This document shows positions 59,631 through 64,000 of a DNA stretch of 64,000 bases, piece after piece (the first letter of the stretch is position 1; the number at the start of each line of letters is the position of its first letter). The position numbers were made by a program, and so were the translations under genes. A model generated the notes under the pieces. It did no database searches. It was not told where the DNA came from and worked only from the letters and a program-made list of their open reading frames with translations. This stretch comes from Sipunculus nudus (taxonomy: Eukaryota > Annelida > Sipuncula > Golfingiida > Sipunculidae). The DNA is taken from contig CM049321.1 of the NCBI GenBank assembly GCA_026874595.1, forward strand, positions 5,201,479-5,265,478, written 5' to 3'.

Positions 59631-60926
59631 ATGTTAACTCATATTTTACAATCAGAGGACAATATTAAAACAGACTTCGTTGTAAAGTACCGAAAGTCGA
59701 TTTTTTTCATTCTTTTGGTTTTCCTCTCGATGGTCTTTGCGACATTCATTCTTCCGACAACAATGACTCAAATAAATGGTCAAGTGGATTTTAGTCCAGA
59801 GAGGGTAAACGAACTAATCTCATTCTGGAACCGAACTAAAAGGAAACACAGATTAGGGCAGGAACCTGAATTTTATGCTGTCTATAAGCGTCCTGGTCAC
59901 AAATCTAGATCTACCACTGTTACAACTATCAAAGTAGTGACTGAAAAGCCAATACGGGAGCCACACATGTGTACGAATCGGGATTATAATACTTCCGGAA
60001 AACGGCGCCAGGTGTCGCACTATGTCAATGTGTATGACTTGGCTCAGATTGCACCTTGGGAATTCCGATGCGTCGCTATATCAATACGTCCAAACCCGCA
60101 GATTTGTTTATATGACGTAAAGAAGGACGTTTACGTGTCATCCATGATCGAATCTACGGGAGCTTGGGAGTATAACATCTTAAATGTTTTTCAGAATTTT
60201 CTCAATCGCTTCCCCTCAGCGGGTGTTATTGACTTAGGTTCAAACTTGGGCGTTTACAGCTTAGTCGCAGCTAAAATGGGCCGGGTCGTTATAGCTGTAG
60301 AACCAAATAGAGAAACAATTAGACGCTTTCATAAAGCTGTGCAAATGAATGATTTGACTCATAATATAACCCTGTTAGAAAATGGCGTTTCAGATAAGCG
60401 CGGGTGCGCCACTCTCAGTTTGAACGCCGATAATCAAGGAGACACGAGAATAAACGAACACAAGCAACTAGAGGCTGATGTCTCTAAAGATTCAAAACTC
60501 GGCAATGAGGACACGGAACGCGCCATATGGGACGAAGTATCACGTGACCCATGCAGCAAGAACACAGTTCCGCTCATTCTGTTGGACGACATTTTGCCGG
60601 TGTTGCCTTTTGACGAAGCCATTATGAAAGTAGATATTCAAGGATTTGAGCACAGAGCATTTGCAGAAGGTTGCCAGCTATTAGACAGAATACATATTCC
60701 TTATATATTCATGGAATGGACACTACTAAGAGAAATGTATGTGTCTAAACCCTGGGATTCCTTTGATAAACGTCTCGTTAACAAAATGGTGGCCTATCTG
60801 GTATCCAAGGGTTACCAGCCTCGGTGCGTGGTCTCTGGTCGTCTTCTGGAGACGTTATATTGGTTTGGCTGGCCGGAAGATATATTTTGGGAGCTAAAGA
60901 AGAAACGTATTGACAAGCAGGGTTAA
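59631..60926 (+). CDS. FkbM-family methyltransferase, type II membrane protein (3)
   Basis: 431 residues in one exon. The anchor is about 24-41, then stem sequon WNRT, SAM loop VIDLGSNLGVYS (199-210), E224 in VEPN, and MKVDIQGFEHRAF with D335. A tryptophan-rich end (LYWFGWPEDIFWEL) and all family cysteines including the C-terminal PRC are present. It shares QIAPW before the second cysteine with paralogue 2, and DNQGDTRI plus the IWxxVxxxxC region with paralogue 1, so it is mosaic between the two. Alanine in the first SAM loop is replaced by serine (GSN instead of GAN), a mild change that need not abolish binding. A 5'UTR intron is likely (acceptor at 59481-59490). AATAAA lies at about 61133. 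Substrate unknown. Confidence 0.85.
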   Translation: MLTHILQSEDNIKTDFVVKYRKSIFFILLVFLSMVFATFILPTTMTQINGQVDFSPERVNELISFWNRTKRKHRLGQEPEFYAVYKRPGHKSRSTTVTTIKVVTEKPIREPHMCTNRDYNTSGKRRQVSHYVNVYDLAQIAPWEFRCVAISIRPNPQICLYDVKKDVYVSSMIESTGAWEYNILNVFQNFLNRFPSAGVIDLGSNLGVYSLVAAKMGRVVIAVEPNRETIRRFHKAVQMNDLTHNITLLENGVSDKRGCATLSLNADNQGDTRINEHKQLEADVSKDSKLGNEDTERAIWDEVSRDPCSKNTVPLILLDDILPVLPFDEAIMKVDIQGFEHRAFAEGCQLLDRIHIPYIFMEWTLLREMYVSKPWDSFDKRLVNKMVAYLVSKGYQPRCVVSGRLLETLYWFGWPEDIFWELKKKRIDKQG

Positions 60927-62213
60927 TCTCCAAAATGTTTAATTAAAGCTTACTCCCAAGGCCTCCTTATACAAAATCAACATGTGTTCGGTATAACACT
61001 CACAGTTTACAAACCTAAATTTTGTTCTGGGGTTTTTATTATTCATTTATTGTGTTTCTTGTATTTTTCACTACCTTGTCAGTGTTTTGTTGCTGCGTGT
61101 ATAGTGTCTGTTATGCATTAACAAGATAAAGAAATAAAAATAAATTGTTTCTCTTTCAGCTTAAATTAGACCGTATGAACCACATGGAAAAAAAAAACGA
61201 AGTGCACTGTATATCACTGGTAATTGAACCTGTTACAGCAGATTGTGTTTGTGTGTTGTGTTTGTGTGTTTTCCTTTCTCTTTGTCTAACAAACTTGTTT
61301 AAAATTATAATGCAATAATCTCATAAAAACAATTTAAACGGCAAACACGCTCATAAGTGAATTTATTTAGATTTCGGATCAGTTTTTCTGTTATAAAACA
61401 CACCCAGGTGTAATGAAATGTACATAGTTTATATATGATTTTTGCACTCTTTCCGGAAAAATACTGTATATTTTCTTGTCAGCATATGTCATTTTATAAA
61501 AGTGATGTTAATGAAAATGACGGACGGCTTACCTTACTCACGTGAATATGTCAATGGTCGTTGGGTTTAATGCGGTTTTAATGTATTTTTTTACATTTTT
61601 TATTTGTTTCAGCTAAAGAAATTGCAAATTACTCTGTATTGAAGTGTTCGTTTTTGTTATTTATAAAAAAATGTTTAACTAAGAATAAAAAGTTCTATAT
61701 AGCTGTTTGAACAGTAGGTCATATAACCATGATGCACGGCTTAAAGACCTAAACATTTTAGCAAAGGGAGTAGATCAAATAAGAACACACTTTAAACAAC
61801 AACAAAAATCACTCAAATTATAATAAACAAAAAAGGAGGTTAATTTGAATTTATGAACTTAATCATTCAACCATGTTAATTATGACATTTGATGACTTCA
61901 CAGTTTATGATTTTCCATAAACTGACACCTATATACGGAGCCCCGTTGGGGACATGAGTAAGAAAAAATATTAATATCGTGCACACGACTTATTATTTTG
62001 TGCGCACGACTTACTATTTTGTGCGCACGAGTTAATAAGTGATGGGCACGAGGTATTGTGTCAATTTTGTCCGTTAAGGCACAGGTGTATTAATGGCTCC
62101 ATCTCACCTTTAAGTAAACATAAAACTGGCACATGACTATATATTGTTACGGAACCTAATATAAACAGATCACGTATGCGTGATGAACACAAATTTTGTA
62201 ATGGGGATAAAAA
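60927..62213. other. intergenic, 21-bp minisatellite
   Basis: 3' flank of FkbM gene 3, then AT-rich DNA. Four 21-bp units (GCGCACGACTTATTATTTTGT type) lie at 61981-62060. No gene recognised. Confidence 0.6.
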
Positions 62214-62345
62214 AATCAGATTCTGTAAAACTAGGCAGCGTGAAATGTCTAGGGGAAAGAATAAAGAAGTCAGTGATTTTCTGTAACACTAGGCAGCGTG
62301 AAATGTCTAGGGGAATAAATAAAGAAGTCAGTGGTTTTTTGTTAA
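62214..62345 (-). repeat. duplicated LTR 3' end
   Basis: A roughly 58-bp unit (CTAGGCAGCGTGAAATGTCT followed by AGGGGAA.A.AATAAAGAAG) occurs twice in tandem. The copy nearer the LTR body is continuous with the LTR; the outer copy is a duplication of its end. Confidence 0.65.
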
Positions 62346-63004
62346 TAAATAACTATAATTTATTCCTAAAACAACCCTAACAATACAATACACTAAATCA
62401 ATACAATCATACAGTAAAACAGCAGTATAGCAACAAGTCAATACAATCACATAGAAAAATAATGTGCACAGTACCTGGTTACTAACACTGTCACCACGAT
62501 AAGTTCTTTAAATGTAAACTCTCGGAGAATGACAGTCCAGTGGAAAGTTCTTGCAACAACCCAGAAAGTAAACTGAAGTCCAAATGCATAAAATCCAGGA
62601 GAAAGTCTTAGAAAATGTATAATTGCCGCATTCGTCGGATAAGGTCCTGACACACGCTTCTGCGTCCGCTGGAATCTGCTCTGCTGTTCTCTCTGCCCGT
62701 TCTAAAACACAGCCCCTTTATATACCTTCACACCTCAAGCCGAGAATTTTCCTCTTCTTGAACAGTCTATAAGAACTTGCACAGTAAACACGCATTTCAG
62801 GAATTATCGAGAAGAACATAGCCGTGTGTATCTCCACACACCAAGGTCATCACGTGACCCACGACCAGGCGTGAAAACCCACGGCTTACATGACAACGAG
62901 AGTTCAACCTGTACGGATTAAACATAGATTGTAATACGCGACCTGACACGAGTGCCACAACAGGAGTTACGCCCGTGTCACATAATAAAAAGAGCACCTG
63001 TTAC

Positions 63005-63005
<1 letters not shown>
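62282..63005 (-). mobile_element. solo LTR of the Gmr1-like element family
   Basis: Minus-strand copy of the LTR at 26154-26812. It begins TGTAACAGGTGCTC and ends AGTGTTACA, with only one copy of the 74-bp segment duplicated in the other LTR. No polypurine tract or pol sequence flanks it, so it is a solo LTR left by recombination. I see no matching 5-bp target duplication; the inner end is blurred by the tandem duplication and the outer end by a TA array. Confidence 0.75.
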
Positions 63006-63075
<70 letters not shown>

Positions 63076-63097
63076 AGTGGGGGAATTCCTGCAAATA

Positions 63098-63134
<37 letters not shown>
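63006..63134. repeat. two (TA)n arrays
   Basis: TA runs at 63006-63073 and 63101-63134 separated by a short unique spacer. They produce spurious YIYI frames on both strands. Confidence 0.9.
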
Positions 63135-63139
<5 letters not shown>

Positions 63140-64000
63140 AAAGCAAAATACACAGAAAAATATCTTTACGTACCTCACAGGTTTATTTAAATAATATATT
63201 ACTAAGATAATAATTATTGTCCGGGAGCTCTATGGTAACAAGCTGACACGTCAACATGAATTATCATGATTCAAGACCAGCCACTCTTACAGTAGCTGGT
63301 CATTCAGTTACCAGCATTAAGATCGAGCGCCACGACCGATCGTCTGTTATGAGCATTACGGTTAGCTGTAAAAGGATTAGTCATTCATACAGACAGACAT
63401 CTGTTATATATGGCCAGGCATGTGAGTCATGGAAATATAATTAAATTCCACAATGTAGGTGGAAAAGTGTATATACGTCATGTTTAATCAGATCATAAAA
63501 CGTGATATTAATCATTGAAGAAAGTTACATTTCGTATTGATTTTGTAAATCATGATTTTGGAGCACATTGATCAACGGTTAGGTCACACGGACCAGGTAT
63601 CAGAAATTTTAAATAGCGAACCTGTGCAAATTAGACATTATAATAAGCAAGTGTAGTGGTGAAACTTCCAGTCTAATAAGACCTTTATCTGTGTAACATG
63701 TGTAAATAGATCTCACCAAAAGTGAAGAATGCATAAATAGCCCTGAGAAACAGTGTCATGTTAAAGGTTTCATCAAAATTTAGGGCCAGATGTTAACTTT
63801 TTCTTTCATTATCACACAAATTAAAAGTAACTGTATATTGAAATTTATGTCACAGTCTTTAATTGTTACGATACTATATACACGCGGGGCCCAGGTCCTA
63901 TTTTAACACCGTATTTCAGACTAAAAATTCAATAAACGAATTCATCTGATTACCACTACATGCACGTATTTAGCCCACCGGTAGAATTGGGTAAATTGGG
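63135..64000. other. intergenic, nothing recognised
   Basis: No exon, repeat array or element end that I can support. Confidence 0.4.

Overview
This is eukaryotic nuclear DNA from an invertebrate animal, most likely a bivalve or another lophotrochozoan. That placement is an inference from style: AT-rich sequence, intronless FkbM-type membrane methyltransferase paralogues, a RING/B-box TRIM protein, tRNA-derived SINEs, CT-rich minisatellites and dispersed GTCC-rich repeats. No rRNA, operon, CRISPR array or bacterial gene organisation is present. Coding density is very low; repeats and transposon relics fill most of the window.

Left part (1-16 kb): a mosaic of dispersed repeats with no gene I can support. 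It holds a short hairpin element (540-645), a non-autonomous hAT element with a perfect 8-bp target duplication (732-1127), a 2.4-kb dispersed element (about 1735-4180), a 42-bp minisatellite (7.8-8.5 kb), a CT-rich composite repeat (8.5-9.2 kb) and several short repeat families.

Middle (16-27 kb): a minus-strand three-exon gene (20821 down to 16146) encodes a predicted 306-residue secreted, very acidic protein. Its last exon is almost entirely pentapeptide repeats. Next comes a decayed Ty3/gypsy-class retroelement (about 22265-26812) whose pol order is protease - integrase - RT - RNase H, i.e. integrase before RT, as in Gmr1-like elements. A tRNA-derived SINE with its own target duplication is nested in it. 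A related solo LTR lies on the opposite strand at 62282-63005.

27-41 kb: intergenic sequence, a second copy of the CT-rich composite (32.1-36.96 kb) interrupted by a second copy of the 2.5-kb element (33303-35893), then more AT-rich intergenic DNA.

Right part (41-64 kb): the gene-bearing region. Three paralogous single-coding-exon type II membrane proteins with an FkbM-type SAM-dependent methyltransferase domain lie on the plus strand (41702-42958, 47098-48471, 59631-60926). A TRIM-type RING/B-box protein (54450-56399) lies between the second and third. Between FkbM genes 1 and 2 is an intact 870-bp hAT-type element (43883-44752). Between FkbM gene 2 and the TRIM gene is a 3.3-kb element with about 105-bp terminal inverted repeats (48708-52010). 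It carries a minus-strand integrase-like transposase relic that runs in frame into a 51/50-bp minisatellite. The FkbM trio looks like a local tandem-duplication cluster, probably of Golgi or ER lumenal enzymes; substrate unknown. Nothing in the sequence ties the TRIM gene or the acidic secreted protein to them functionally.
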